From Thermoplasmata archaeon (GTDB taxonomy: Archaea; Thermoplasmatota; Thermoplasmata; Lutacidiplasmatales; UBA184): a DNA stretch of 64,000 bases. Made by a program: the position numbers and the translations under genes. Shown in pieces: positions 34,873-43,760 of the stretch (its first letter is position 1; each line of letters begins with the position of its first letter). The stretch spans positions 98,262 through 162,261 of the forward strand of contig DATKQS010000024.1 in NCBI GenBank assembly GCA_035532555.1, written 5' to 3'. The notes beneath the pieces are model-generated. The model made no database searches. It saw nothing but the letters and a program-made list of their open reading frames with translations, and was not told the origin of the DNA.

Positions 34873-35757
34873 ATGGTTTCTCGACGCCGGCATTGGGACT
34901 CCATCTACCGGACCAAAGGCGAGGACGAGCTCAGCTGGCACCAGGATGAACCGACCGCTTCCCTTCGTCTGCTACGAGGGGTAGCGAACCGTCGCAGTCG
35001 AATCGTCGACATCGGAGGCGGAACCTCGCCCTTGGCAGGCCGACTGTCCGAGCATGGTTTCCACCAGGTCACGGTCGTCGACATCGCCGACGCGGCGGTC
35101 CAACTGGGTCCCAAGCGTTCGGAGACCGGCGAACCGAACGTTCGTTGGATCCGTGCCGACGTCACCCGCGTGGACCGGCTGGCTCGGTTTGACGTCTGGC
35201 ACGACCGGGCGTTCTTCCACTTCCTCACCGACGCCAAGGATCGGAGAGCCTACGTGCGGCTGGCCCGCCGGAGCGTACCCGTGGGGGGCCACGTCATCCT
35301 CGCCGCCTTTGCTCTGGATGGGCCGGAGACCTGCAGCGGCCTCGACGTCGTTCGGTACGATGGGAGGAAGCTCGAGTCGGAGTTCGCGAGAGGCTTCCGA
35401 CTCCTTCGGGAGCGTCGGGAGATCCATCGGACCCCGTGGGGGGCCCGCCAGCCTTTCACGTACGTCGTGTTCCGACGGGTTCGAGTGGGCGAAGCAGGCG
35501 CCCGGGCCCGGAGTCGATCGCCTAGAGCACGCCCCAGGTCGCATTCACCCAGACCGTCACCATACCGGAGCCCGCGCCCGCGAACCCCGCGCCACACTGG
35601 TACGTCCCGCCCCACGACCAGAACGAGTAGGAGTCGGTCCCGTCCATCATCGAGTGGTCGAACATCATCCCGCCCGATCCTTCCATCCAATAGTGCATCG
35701 CTCGCACCCCCGCCCCTGGGGAAAAGTGAACCGTCACCCACCCCACCTCGGGGATAG
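34873..35757 (+). CDS. Class I SAM-dependent methyltransferase with abnormal C-terminal tail
   Basis: Residues 1-205 form a small methyltransferase of the type beginning HWDSIYRTKGEDELSWHQDEP, common in bacteria. Motif I is VDIGGGTSPLAG, the acidic loop is VTVVDIAD, and motif IV is DVWHDRAFFHFL; the domain ends at FTYVVFRR. The remaining about 90 residues are almost only Arg, Ser, Pro and Thr and run antisense through the Met-rich protein gene. This tail is probably not native: the stop may have been lost or a frameshift may lie near 35490-35520, where another frame stops at 35525. The gene probably forms a unit with the Cys-rich peptide. Confidence 0.7.
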   Translation: MVSRRRHWDSIYRTKGEDELSWHQDEPTASLRLLRGVANRRSRIVDIGGGTSPLAGRLSEHGFHQVTVVDIADAAVQLGPKRSETGEPNVRWIRADVTRVDRLARFDVWHDRAFFHFLTDAKDRRAYVRLARRSVPVGGHVILAAFALDGPETCSGLDVVRYDGRKLESEFARGFRLLRERREIHRTPWGARQPFTYVVFRRVRVGEAGARARSRSPRARPRSHSPRPSPYRSPRPRTPRHTGTSRPTTRTSRSRSRPSSSGRTSSRPILPSNSASLAPPPLGKSEPSPTPPRG

Positions 35758-35938
35758 ATACGGCGGTCGTTGCGCCCGCCTGCGACGAGACCGTGATCGG
35801 TTTCGATGCCGAGTTGTACGGCACGATCGTCAGCGCGAGAAACGCGCCGGCGATGATCACCACCGTCACGACCACGACGATGACTCGCCGCTGCCGGCTG
35901 GAAGCCGGCCTCCTCCCGGGTTCGGAGGATCGCACCAT
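35522..35938 (-). CDS. Membrane-anchored Met/His-rich protein, probable copper binding
   Basis: A 138-residue protein with a basic N-terminus and one membrane helix or uncleaved signal (about residues 18-40), then an outward beta-rich domain with no known family match. The middle contains MHYWMEGSGGMMFDHSMMDG (about residues 80-99), a Met/His cluster of the kind that binds Cu(I) in periplasmic copper proteins. It is the last gene of a unit with the YHS protein and the copper ATPase, which supports a role in extracytoplasmic copper handling. The function itself is inferred. Confidence 0.65.
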   Translation of the reverse strand: MVRSSEPGRRPASSRQRRVIVVVVTVVIIAGAFLALTIVPYNSASKPITVSSQAGATTAVSIPEVGWVTVHFSPGAGVRAMHYWMEGSGGMMFDHSMMDGTDSYSFWSWGGTYQCGAGFAGAGSGMVTVWVNATWGVL

Positions 35939-36005
35939 GCGATCCTTGACGGCGGAAGGAGATTAGAAGCGCCCGTCAAGCGCGCTTGACGCGGTATCCC
36001 ACGGG

Positions 36006-38078
36006 TCAATGGGCCAAAGAGACGAATCGAAGGGAAAGTGAGTTCAGTACGACCGAGGTGGACGAGAGACCCATGGCGAGAGCCCCCGTGATGGGCAGTA
36101 CGTTGTAGATGCCGAGGCCGAAGACGGGGACCAGGGCACCGGCCGCGATCGGGAGCAGAACTGCATTGTACCCGAGCGCCCACGTCAGGTTTCCCTTGAC
36201 CTTCCCCACGGTCCGGCGTCCGGTGCGCAGCGCGAGGGCCACTCCTCGGAAGTCCGACCGCACGAGGATCACCCCACCGGCTTCCTTGGCGACGTCGGTG
36301 CCGGCGCCGATCGCGATGCCGAGGTCTGCGGCCGCGAGCGCCGGTGCGTCATTGATGCCGTCGCCGACGTAGGCGACGTGCTTCCCTTGGGCTTGGTACT
36401 CCTTGATGATCGCCAACTTCTCCTGGGGGCTCACGTTGGCGTGCACCACGGCGATCCCCACCTGCTCCGCCACACGTCGCGCGGCGGCCTCGTGATCGCC
36501 GGTCACCATGATCGCGGCGATACCGTCCTGAGTCAGGGCCGAGATCGCCGCTCGGACGCCGGGAGCGACCTCGTCGGAGAAGCCGAGGATTCCCAAGGGG
36601 CGCCCCTCTTCGAGGACTACTGACCACGTCTTCCCTTCCGACTCGAGCCTGCGGGAATCCGCGACCAAGGGGCCGAGTTCCAAACGGTCCGTCCGGGCGG
36701 CGGCACCCCGAAGGATCGAGACCGTCCTTCCATCTGTTTCGCCGCGGATCCCTCGTCCGGGTTCGGCGGTGAGCGAGCGAACCGGGGAGATGGTCGAGCC
36801 GCGCCGGGCCGCGGCGTCGCGCACCGCCTGGGCCAGCGGGTGCTCGGAGCCCTGCTCCAGGCCCGCCGCGACGCTGAGGAGGTGGGCCGGATCGACTCCC
36901 GGCATGGCCAGCATGTCGGTCAGAGAAGGTTCTCCGCGGGTCAGGGTCCCCGTCTTGTCCGTAAGGACCACGTCCGCCTGGCTCGCGCGCTCGAGGGAGT
37001 CGCGTCCCTTGAAGAGGATCCCTTCCTCGGCGGCCCTCCCGGTTCCCACGATGATCGCGGCGGGGGTCGCGATGCCGAAGGCGCAAGGGCAGGCCGTGAT
37101 GACCACCGACACCAGAACGAGCAGGGATATCGTCAGGCCCACGCCGGCCAGGGCCCAGGCGAAGGACGCCAGGACCGCCAGGACCAGCACGACGGGGACG
37201 AACGTGGCGGCGATCCGGTCGGCCAGCTTCTGCAGGGGCACTCGGCTCGTCTCGGCCTCGGCCACGAGCTGGCCGATCTGGGCCAGCAGCGTGTCCTCTC
37301 CGACCTTCGTCGCCTCTACCGTGAGGAGTCCTTCCCCGTTGATGGACCCGGCGATGATCGAATCGCCGGGGCTCTTCTCTACCGGCAGGCTCTCCCCGGT
37401 GAGGATCGCTTCGTTGATGGCCGAATGGCCCTCTAGGATCACGCCGTCGGTCGGGACACGCGCCCCCGGGCGGACGCGGAAGCGGTCTCGGGCCTGGACC
37501 TCCGAGACCGGGACCTCCACCTCGCTTCCGTCCCGCAGAACCCTCGCCGTGCTCGGGAGCAGCTCCTGGAGCTTGCGCAGGGAGCCGCGGGCCTTCTCGC
37601 GGGTGAGATGTTCGAGGTAGTGTCCCGTCAGGATGAGGGTAACGATCAGGGCCGACGCGTCAAAGTAGTAGTTGTGAGGTAGCCCCGCCGGCGCGACCAC
37701 CACCGCGGTGCTGTACGCGAAGGCGACGGTGGTTCCGACCGCGATGAGTATGTCCATGTTCCAGACGCGGTTATGGATCGCATCGTAGGTCCCGCGGTAG
37801 AAATCGAGGCCGGGGTAGAACTGGACGACCCCCGCGAGCGCGAGCGCGACCCAAGGCCATCCCGGCGGGGAGTACACGTACGATAGGACGAGAATCACCG
37901 CGGAGAGGGGCCAGGCGATCGCGAGTCGGAGCTGGAGCTGGGCGAGTTGATGCTCCGGGGCGGAGAACTCCTTTAGGCACGTCGTGGAGCAGAAGTAGTA
38001 GGTTCGACTCTCGCGCAGTAGGGTGAGCTCGGCGCTCTTCTCGTCGACGAACATCCCGCAGATCGGGTCGGTCGCCAT
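36006..38078 (-). CDS. copA: Copper-translocating P-type ATPase with N-terminal YHS domain
   Basis: A 690-residue P1B ATPase. The N-terminus is a YHS metal-binding domain (DPICGM, Cys7; FCSTTC, Cys30 and Cys34) in place of the usual CxxC heavy-metal domain. The transmembrane metal site is CPC (Cys331, Cys333), the phosphorylated Asp is in DKTGT (Asp375), the HP motif is SEHPLA, and TGES and GDGINDAPAL are intact. CPC with a YHS domain points to Cu(I) or Ag(I) export from the cytoplasm, CopB-like alternatives having CPH. It follows the small YHS gene by 42 bases. Confidence 0.93.
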   Translation of the reverse strand: MATDPICGMFVDEKSAELTLLRESRTYYFCSTTCLKEFSAPEHQLAQLQLRLAIAWPLSAVILVLSYVYSPPGWPWVALALAGVVQFYPGLDFYRGTYDAIHNRVWNMDILIAVGTTVAFAYSTAVVVAPAGLPHNYYFDASALIVTLILTGHYLEHLTREKARGSLRKLQELLPSTARVLRDGSEVEVPVSEVQARDRFRVRPGARVPTDGVILEGHSAINEAILTGESLPVEKSPGDSIIAGSINGEGLLTVEATKVGEDTLLAQIGQLVAEAETSRVPLQKLADRIAATFVPVVLVLAVLASFAWALAGVGLTISLLVLVSVVITACPCAFGIATPAAIIVGTGRAAEEGILFKGRDSLERASQADVVLTDKTGTLTRGEPSLTDMLAMPGVDPAHLLSVAAGLEQGSEHPLAQAVRDAAARRGSTISPVRSLTAEPGRGIRGETDGRTVSILRGAAARTDRLELGPLVADSRRLESEGKTWSVVLEEGRPLGILGFSDEVAPGVRAAISALTQDGIAAIMVTGDHEAAARRVAEQVGIAVVHANVSPQEKLAIIKEYQAQGKHVAYVGDGINDAPALAAADLGIAIGAGTDVAKEAGGVILVRSDFRGVALALRTGRRTVGKVKGNLTWALGYNAVLLPIAAGALVPVFGLGIYNVLPITGALAMGLSSTSVVLNSLSLRFVSLAH

Positions 38079-38120
38079 CGAGCGCGCGCCCTCCGAGCCG
38101 TTCGACTACGCGCCCCGAGT

Positions 38121-38261
38121 CTACGCGCTGGGGTGGGTGCGCTCGTACGTCTTGCGGCAGCCCTCGCTGCAGAAGTAGATCGTCTCGCCGCCGTACGTCC
38201 CCTTCGCCGGGGCGCGGGCCGGGTCGACCATCATTCCGCAGACCGGGTCACGGAACTGCAT
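38121..38261 (-). CDS. 46-residue YHS-domain protein
   Basis: A single YHS domain: MQFRDPVCGMMVDP at the N-terminus and a TIYFCSEGCRKTY zinc/copper-binding half at the C-terminus (one Cys plus a CxxxC pair). It is almost the same module as the N-terminus of the following ATPase, so it may be a free copper chaperone or sensor for it. A TATA-like box lies about 24-32 bases upstream. Short enough to be missed by length filters. Confidence 0.85.
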   Translation of the reverse strand: MQFRDPVCGMMVDPARAPAKGTYGGETIYFCSEGCRKTYERTHPSA

Positions 38262-38282
38262 GTCGGATGTGAGCCCGAGCGA

Positions 38283-38293
38283 GCATATAGGGC
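38283..38293 (-). promoter_or_regulatory. TATA-like box of the copper operon
   Basis: Read on the minus strand, ccctatatgct stands 22-32 bases before the start codon of the YHS protein. It is the likely promoter for the YHS protein, the copper ATPase and the Met-rich protein. Confidence 0.6.
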
Positions 38294-38354
38294 CCGCCTA
38301 ACGCGTTTCCGCCCGCGCGACCGATAGGGGCGGTGGGGGGGTGTAGAAAGGAAT

Positions 38355-38708
38355 ATGCCCGCCCCGCTCGATGGCTGCACGATGGTTGCACGGACGACGC
38401 CGGAAGAGGTGGCCCGCCGGCTCTCGGAAGAACCAGAGAGTTTGCTGCTCTTGGATGTCCGTGAGGACGAGGAGCGGGTCACCGCGGCGATCCAGCCTTC
38501 GATCCACATCCCGATGTACGAGGTCCCCGAACGGCTCGCCGAGATCCCACGGGACCGAGAAGTGGTCGTCTACTGCCACCACGGTTCGCGCTCCGAAATG
38601 GTCGCCGGTTTCCTCGAGGGCGAGGGGTACGCGCGCGTCACGAATCTCTCCGGGGGCATCGACGCCTGGTCCGCCCAGGTCGATCGCAAGGTCCCGCGGT
38701 ACACCTGA
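38355..38708 (+). CDS. Rhodanese-like domain protein
   Basis: A protein of 108-117 residues made of one rhodanese domain. The active-site loop is YCHHGSRS with the persulfide-forming cysteine; LLLDVREDEE and GGIDAWSAQVD flank it in the usual order. Single-domain rhodaneses carry sulfane sulfur to acceptors such as thiosulfate, cyanide or proteins. Starts at 38355 and 38382 are both possible. It is divergent from the copper operon. Confidence 0.88.
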   Translation: MPAPLDGCTMVARTTPEEVARRLSEEPESLLLLDVREDEERVTAAIQPSIHIPMYEVPERLAEIPRDREVVVYCHHGSRSEMVAGFLEGEGYARVTNLSGGIDAWSAQVDRKVPRYT

Positions 38709-39142
38709 CGCAGCCTCGGCCGAAGGGCTCACCGTTCGTGAGCGCCCTCCGTGCGCTAGGCATGTCCTCCTAGGGAGGGTTCCCGCCTCCATGTCCGCCC
38801 TCTCGTCCCCGGGAATGAGGAGCGTGGTGATGCCGCCGCCGTCCTCCGAGCGCCCACCGATGAACGCAGCCTGCGAACTCCGCGCAAGCGACCGGGAACT
38901 CCTTGCGCGTCCGTACGACCCTCCTCGCAGATTTCCCGGCGCGCATCGCCTCCGCGAGCTGCTCCAGCGTCTCTCCGGCCGCAACGCTCGAGACGCGCGC
39001 TCCCATGCGGCAGAAGCTCCGTTCGATCCGAAGGGCGGGTGCCCGGCCGTGAGGCCCGTCGTCGGCTTCGTGACGCTCCGTTAGGGCTCGATCGGCCCCT
39101 TGGGGTCCCCGCAGGTCGCGTCCAACCGCACGGGGGGCGCGG
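38709..39142. other. 434-base region without a recognisable gene
   Basis: Open frames exist on both strands, including one of 78 codons on the minus strand, but their products are His/Gly/Arg-rich or overlap and none shows a domain, a promoter or a good start. No tRNA or repeat is seen. Confidence 0.4.
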
Positions 39143-39490
39143 TCAGCGTCCGCTCGCTGCCCCGGAGGAGCCCGAGAACGCCTCGGTGTACGCCCGCATC
39201 CTCCAGTACGTGTTCAGGAACTCCTGCCCTCGAACGGTGACTTGGTAGACGGTGTGCCCATCGGATTCGTCCGACGAGAGCAGGCCGAGCGCGATGAGCC
39301 GATCAATCGATCGACACAGGCGGTCGACGGGCATGCCGGCGCCGTAGGAGACACGGGTGACCCGGGCCCGACCGTGGTGACGTTTGACGACCTCTAGGAT
39401 CGTAGCGTAGAGGTCGGTCTGCTCGCGGCGACGCGCGGTCCCTGAACCCTCACGCGGCCGGTCCCACACGGTTCGAGGCCCCCCCTTCAA
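39143..39490 (-). CDS. Winged-helix DNA-binding protein (HTH_45-like)
   Basis: A 115-residue small archaeal regulator. The conserved part begins RREQTDLYATILEVVKRH, continues through a helix-turn-helix (TRVSYGAGMPVDRLCRSIDRLIALGLL) and a beta wing (DESDGHTVYQVTVRGQEFL), and ends in a helix, the order of archaeal HTH_45 proteins. The TTG at 39490 overlaps the upstream gene's stop as TTGA; a GTG at 39469 is an alternative. It is coupled to the bactofilin-like gene. Confidence 0.75.
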   Translation of the reverse strand: MKGGPRTVWDRPREGSGTARRREQTDLYATILEVVKRHHGRARVTRVSYGAGMPVDRLCRSIDRLIALGLLSSDESDGHTVYQVTVRGQEFLNTYWRMRAYTEAFSGSSGAASGR

Positions 39491-40704
39491 AGAGGGAACG
39501 TGGGGAGATGGTCCACCTTCTGCAAGGACCCACGAACCGACCCAGGGGTCTGCTCCCCGAACGATCGCGTGTACCGGACCTCATCGGCGGTGGCACCCCG
39601 TTCGAGGACGACCTCCCCGGCGAAGATCCGGGTCGCGTGGGCATCCCGACCGAGCTCCACGCTACCGGCGTAGATCTCCTCCGCTTCGGAGTCCGCTTCG
39701 AGGATCACCCGGTCCCCCACGAGCGCTCCGCGGGCCTGGGTCTTGCGGCCCACTCGGATCCGGCGACCCTTGAGGCCCTCGGTCGTGCCGACGGAGCCCC
39801 CGACCTCGACCTCGCCGGAGATGATAGCGCGCAACGCACGCACCGCTCCCCCGACCTCGAGGCGCGCGGCGGTGAGGCGTTCTCCGACCTCGAGCATCCC
39901 GCCGATCTCGACGGAGTCCTGGACCTCGAGCGATCGGAGGACATCGAGCTTGCCTCCGACCTCCACCGATTGGCCGGTACCGTTTCCGTGGATCGATCCG
40001 ATCCCACCGATCTCGAGTCGTGCGAAGTGAAGATCCCCGTCGGTTCGGAACACGCCTCCGATGTCGATGTTCCCGCCCTTGGAGGGAGCGCCGAGGCGCG
40101 CCTTCCCGCCCACGTCCAGGGAGCCGAAGGTGAGGGGGCCGGTCGCATCGATCGTGCCGCCCACGGTGATCGAGCGGCGGATCTCTCCTCCCTGGAGCGA
40201 GATCCGCCCTCCGATGGCGAGTTCGTCGAGTTCGACCGTTGCGAGCTCGGCCATTCCGCCGACGTCGAGCTTCTCCGCCTTGAGGGCTCCCCGGACAACG
40301 ACCCGCCCTCCCACGGAGACCCGGCGCGCCGTGAGGGTGTCGCTGCAGTCGAGCAATCCGCCGATCTCGAACCGCTCGCCCGTGGCCGGGCCGCGTACGA
40401 CGAGCTGCTTGTCGATGTCGACGTCACGCGCCCGGAACGTTCCGTCGACCCGGATCGAGGACCGTTCACCCTCGAGGTCCTCCGCTACCTCGAGGTTGCC
40501 GTGGATGAGAAGGTCCGCGTGGTCGGCTCGGAGCGAGGCGCACTCGACGTTCCCTGCGATCTCGGCGTCGCCGGCGAAGCTCGCGCGTCCCAAGACCTTC
40601 AGAAGGCCGTCAACGTCGATGCGCACGTTCTTCTCGACCTCCAGATCGCCCTCGATGGTCCCGAGACGGACGCGGGAACCCTTGGGCACGTGTTGGTCGG
40701 CCAT
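39487..40704 (-). CDS. Bactofilin-like beta-helical polymer-forming protein
   Basis: A 405-residue protein made of short repeated beta-strand turns with the pattern (G)xhxhGGxhxhxGxL; VGG or IGG recurs about every 15-20 residues from about residue 105 to 325. This is the right-handed beta-helix plan of the bactofilin/DUF583 family, whose members polymerise into filaments in bacteria. It is much longer than typical bactofilins (about 150-200 residues) and lacks any membrane segment. Its partner is a winged-helix protein. Function in archaea is not known. Confidence 0.75.
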   Translation of the reverse strand: MADQHVPKGSRVRLGTIEGDLEVEKNVRIDVDGLLKVLGRASFAGDAEIAGNVECASLRADHADLLIHGNLEVAEDLEGERSSIRVDGTFRARDVDIDKQLVVRGPATGERFEIGGLLDCSDTLTARRVSVGGRVVVRGALKAEKLDVGGMAELATVELDELAIGGRISLQGGEIRRSITVGGTIDATGPLTFGSLDVGGKARLGAPSKGGNIDIGGVFRTDGDLHFARLEIGGIGSIHGNGTGQSVEVGGKLDVLRSLEVQDSVEIGGMLEVGERLTAARLEVGGAVRALRAIISGEVEVGGSVGTTEGLKGRRIRVGRKTQARGALVGDRVILEADSEAEEIYAGSVELGRDAHATRIFAGEVVLERGATADEVRYTRSFGEQTPGSVRGSLQKVDHLPTFPL

Positions 40705-40805
40705 GAGGGCTGGAGGCGGGGGGTAAGTAAAGGACTGCGTCACTCCCGGTGAGTCTCCCGCGGGTTCTCCGGCGAACGGATATGCCCGGAATCGGTCCGG
40801 CCTGC

Positions 40806-41513
40806 ATGACGGATTCCTTGGCCGCGCTCCGGACCGAGGTCGTCGCCTGCCGCCGCTGCCCGCGGCTCGTGCGCTACCGCGAGGAGGTGGCCGCCGTCCG
40901 CAAGCGTGAGTACCGAGAAGAGGAGTACTGGGGGAAACCCGTCCCGGGCTTCGGCGACCCGGACGCTCGGCTGGTCGCGGTCGGGCTCGCCCCCGCCGCG
41001 CACGGCTCGAATCGGACGGGCCGCATGTTCACGGGCGACCGCTCGGCCGCCTTCCTCGTCCGGGCATTCCATGCGGCAGGGTTCGCGAACCAACCGACCT
41101 CGAACCGACGCGCCGATGGCCTGCGCTACACCGATCTCTATCTCACGGCCGCCGTTCGGTGCGTCCCCCCGGGCAACCGCCCGTCTCCCGAGGAGAGCTC
41201 TCGCTGCCGGCCGTACCTCGATCGCGAGCTCCGCCTCCTTTCCAATGCCCGAGCTATCCTCGCCCTCGGCTCGATCGCGTGGGACGCGATCCGGGCGGCG
41301 GTCCCCGAGGTGTATGGCGTCGGCCCGATCCGAACGCCGTTCTCGCACGGGGCGGTCGCGACGATCGGACCCGGCCGACCGTTGTTGTGGGCGTCGTACC
41401 ATCCGAGCCCGCAGAACACCAACACCGGGAAGCTGACCTTCCCCATGCTCGTCGGGCTCCTGACGCGGATCCGCGAGAGCTGGACGCCGGCTCCTGCACG
41501 CCGCCAAAGTTAA
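40806..41513 (+). CDS. Uracil-DNA glycosylase, family 5 (UDGb-like)
   Basis: A 235-residue DNA repair enzyme that removes uracil (and in this family other deaminated bases). The Fe-S cluster cysteines begin with CRRCPRL near the N-terminus; the catalytic loop is GLAPAAHGSNRTGRMFTGD, where the Ala-Pro-Ala-Ala form replaces the usual Asp or Asn, as in family 5; the DNA-intercalating loop is SYHPSPQNTNTG. Two more cysteines (VRCVPP, SSRCRPY) complete the cluster. The ATG at 40806 was preferred over upstream codons because a ggatatg box stands about 25-30 bases before it. Confidence 0.9.
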   Translation: MTDSLAALRTEVVACRRCPRLVRYREEVAAVRKREYREEEYWGKPVPGFGDPDARLVAVGLAPAAHGSNRTGRMFTGDRSAAFLVRAFHAAGFANQPTSNRRADGLRYTDLYLTAAVRCVPPGNRPSPEESSRCRPYLDRELRLLSNARAILALGSIAWDAIRAAVPEVYGVGPIRTPFSHGAVATIGPGRPLLWASYHPSPQNTNTGKLTFPMLVGLLTRIRESWTPAPARRQS

Positions 41514-41538
41514 TCGGCCGCCCGCGTCGCACGCACCG

Positions 41539-43473
41539 ATGGTGGAGTTCGAGCTGCTCGACCGGGACGGGCTCGCGCGCATCGGCCGGTTCGACACTCC
41601 CCACGGGCGTGTCGAAACCCCCGCGCTCCTTCCCGTCGTCCACCCGGACCCGACCCGTCAACCGGTATCGACCTCGGAGATCCGCCGGCGTTTCGGGTTG
41701 GGGGCGGTGATCACCTCTTCGTACATCACCTGGCGAACCCCGGCGCTGCGAGAGGCCGCAGAGCGCGGCGGGATCCACGGCCTCCTCGACTTCGACGGGC
41801 CCGTGATGACCGACTCCGGCGCCTTCCAGCAGCACGCCTACGGGCACGTCGAGGTGGGCCCGGAGGAGATCCTCGAATTCCAGAACGGCATCGGCAGCGA
41901 CATCGCGACGGTGCTCGATGTCTTCGTCGAACCGGGCGTCGACCACGCGGAGGCGGAGGCGGGGGTCGAGACGACGATCGAGCGAGCGCGCGCCGCCCGA
42001 CGCGCACGGGCGGGACTGCTCGCGGTGCCGGTCCAAGGCGGAGCCTTCGACGACCTGCGGGCTCGCTCCGCGCGCGAAGCGAGCGCGCTCGGGGACGTGC
42101 TGGCGATCGGCGGCGTCGTCCCGCTCTTCGAGCAGTACCGCTTCGCGGAGCTCGCGCGTGCAATCGCGTCGGCGCGTCCGCACCTCTCCCCCGGCCGGGT
42201 CGTCCATCTCTTCGGGACCGGCCATCCCATGACGTTCGCGTTCGCCGCGCTGTTCGGGGTGGACCTGTTCGACTCGTCGGCGTATCACAAGTTCGCCCGG
42301 CGAGGCCGGTTGCTCTTCCCCGAAGGCAGTATCGCGATCGACGAGCTGCGGGAGCGGACCTGCCGCTGCGCGCTCTGCGAGGAGATCCCGCTGCCCGAGG
42401 TCGCGAAACTGGAGCCCGCCGAGCGAGAGCGGCGGATCGCGGAGCACAACCTGCTCACTTCCGCCGCCGAGATGGGCGTGGTCCGCCAGGCGATCCGGGA
42501 CGGAACGTTGTGGGAGCTCGTCGAACGACGAGCGACCGCGCACCCCGCGCTCCGGGCCGGGCTCTCCGCTGCGCTGGGACGGGGAGAAGTGTTCTTTCCC
42601 ACCGAGCCGGCGAGCCGTCGGGCCTTCCGCGAGACCGGTCCGTCCAGCTACGATCGCCCCGCGGTGCGGTTGTTCCGGGAGCGCCTTGCGCGATACACCC
42701 GCGGGCTCTCGCCGGCCCGAACCCTCCCTCGGATCGCACTCTCCCCCGACTACCTCTCCCGAGTACCTCTCTCGACCCGGACGGGAGAGCCCGTTCGATG
42801 GGAGTCCGAGACCCCGTTCGGGAGGGTGCCGGTCGAACTGCTCGAGCTGTACCCGATCGGACCCTGTCTCTCCTCCGCCGAGTTCGAGTCTACGGGTCGC
42901 CGAACCCCGAGTGACCTGACCGCAGAGTTGCGCGCCACCGGATCCGAGGAGTTCGATCTCGAGCGGGACTGGACCGAGGAGTGGACGGACCTCGAGGTCC
43001 GGTCCCGATTGCTCTGGCAGTACGATCCATCCTCCACGGAGGCGCTCGCCCGGCACCCGCTCCGGGGCCAGCGCTCGCGGCGCACCGGTCGCCTCCGGGG
43101 GATCTTGGCCGGGGATATCCCGGTCTTCCAGATCGGCAACGACGGGCTTCCCCGCCCGTCCTTCCGTGGTGCCGAGATGCTCCGGACCGTACTCCCTCCT
43201 CCTCGGGCGCGGGTGATCGTCCATGCGGACGCGACCGGCTTCGTGCGCGAGGGCCGAAGCCTGTTCTCGCGTTTCGCCCTCGGCGCCGATCCCGATCTAC
43301 GGATCGGCGAGACCGGGATCTTGGTGGATGCCCAGGACGTGCTGCTCGCCGTGGGCCGGCTCCTGCTCGCTCCCCACGAGATGAGCAGCCTGCGCCGGGG
43401 CGTCGCAGTACGGGTCACGGCGCACGCGAAGCGTCCGCACGAACCCGAAGAGGCCGACCCCGACGAGGCTTAA
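41539..43473 (+). CDS. tgtA: Archaeosine tRNA-guanine transglycosylase
   Basis: A 644-residue enzyme that exchanges guanine-15 in the D-loop of archaeal tRNAs for preQ0, the first step to archaeosine. The N-terminal TIM barrel has FDTPHGRVETPALLPV, the catalytic Asp in MTDSGAFQ, the second Asp in ATVLDVF, and GGVVPL; the zinc site is CRCALC followed by the conserved AEHNL. The C-terminal about 250 residues include the PUA domain (PRARVIVHADATGFVREGRSLF) that distinguishes archaeal from bacterial enzymes. Confidence 0.95.
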   Translation: MVEFELLDRDGLARIGRFDTPHGRVETPALLPVVHPDPTRQPVSTSEIRRRFGLGAVITSSYITWRTPALREAAERGGIHGLLDFDGPVMTDSGAFQQHAYGHVEVGPEEILEFQNGIGSDIATVLDVFVEPGVDHAEAEAGVETTIERARAARRARAGLLAVPVQGGAFDDLRARSAREASALGDVLAIGGVVPLFEQYRFAELARAIASARPHLSPGRVVHLFGTGHPMTFAFAALFGVDLFDSSAYHKFARRGRLLFPEGSIAIDELRERTCRCALCEEIPLPEVAKLEPAERERRIAEHNLLTSAAEMGVVRQAIRDGTLWELVERRATAHPALRAGLSAALGRGEVFFPTEPASRRAFRETGPSSYDRPAVRLFRERLARYTRGLSPARTLPRIALSPDYLSRVPLSTRTGEPVRWESETPFGRVPVELLELYPIGPCLSSAEFESTGRRTPSDLTAELRATGSEEFDLERDWTEEWTDLEVRSRLLWQYDPSSTEALARHPLRGQRSRRTGRLRGILAGDIPVFQIGNDGLPRPSFRGAEMLRTVLPPPRARVIVHADATGFVREGRSLFSRFALGADPDLRIGETGILVDAQDVLLAVGRLLLAPHEMSSLRRGVAVRVTAHAKRPHEPEEADPDEA

Positions 43474-43514
43474 GGGTCGGAATCCCATTGGAGTTCGGCA
43501 CCCAGAGGCACGAG

Positions 43515-43760
43515 ATGACCCGGACCTTCCTACTGCTGGCGTTGGACAGCGAAGGCGCGCCGTACTCCGAGGTCGCCGACATCCTTCAGGACATGGGATT
43601 CCAGCGTGGGGCCAGCGGCTACGACTTCGTTTACGACTGGGGCCGCGACGTCACGATCCAAGAATCGCTCGAGTTCGCCGATCGGATCCAGGCCTCGCTG
43701 CGAGGAAAGCGGGTTGGCTTCCGCGTCGAGTCGACCGAGGACTCGATCCTGGAGTCGTAG
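43515..43760 (+). CDS. Small conserved-looking hypothetical protein
   Basis: An 81-residue protein that I do not recognise. It reads like a compact alpha/beta fold: strand (TFLLLALDS), helix (YSEVADILQDMGF), strand (DFVYDWG), helix (ESLEFADRIQASL) and strand (VGFRVES). It lies 41 bases after tgtA and may be co-transcribed. The longer in-frame extension upstream is antisense-like noise inside tgtA. No function is proposed. Confidence 0.6.
   Translation: MTRTFLLLALDSEGAPYSEVADILQDMGFQRGASGYDFVYDWGRDVTIQESLEFADRIQASLRGKRVGFRVESTEDSILES

Noticed and set aside
34415..34984. Leu-rich plus-strand frame over the Cys-rich peptide
   Set aside because: It begins inside tkt and lacks a promoter; its hydrophobic stretch mirrors the repeated tgc codons of the Cys-rich frame. 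Kept in mind as the main alternative.
38770..39006. 78-codon minus-strand frame in the gap after the rhodanese gene
   Set aside because: Its C-terminal half is His/Gly/Arg-rich noise and no promoter or family is seen.
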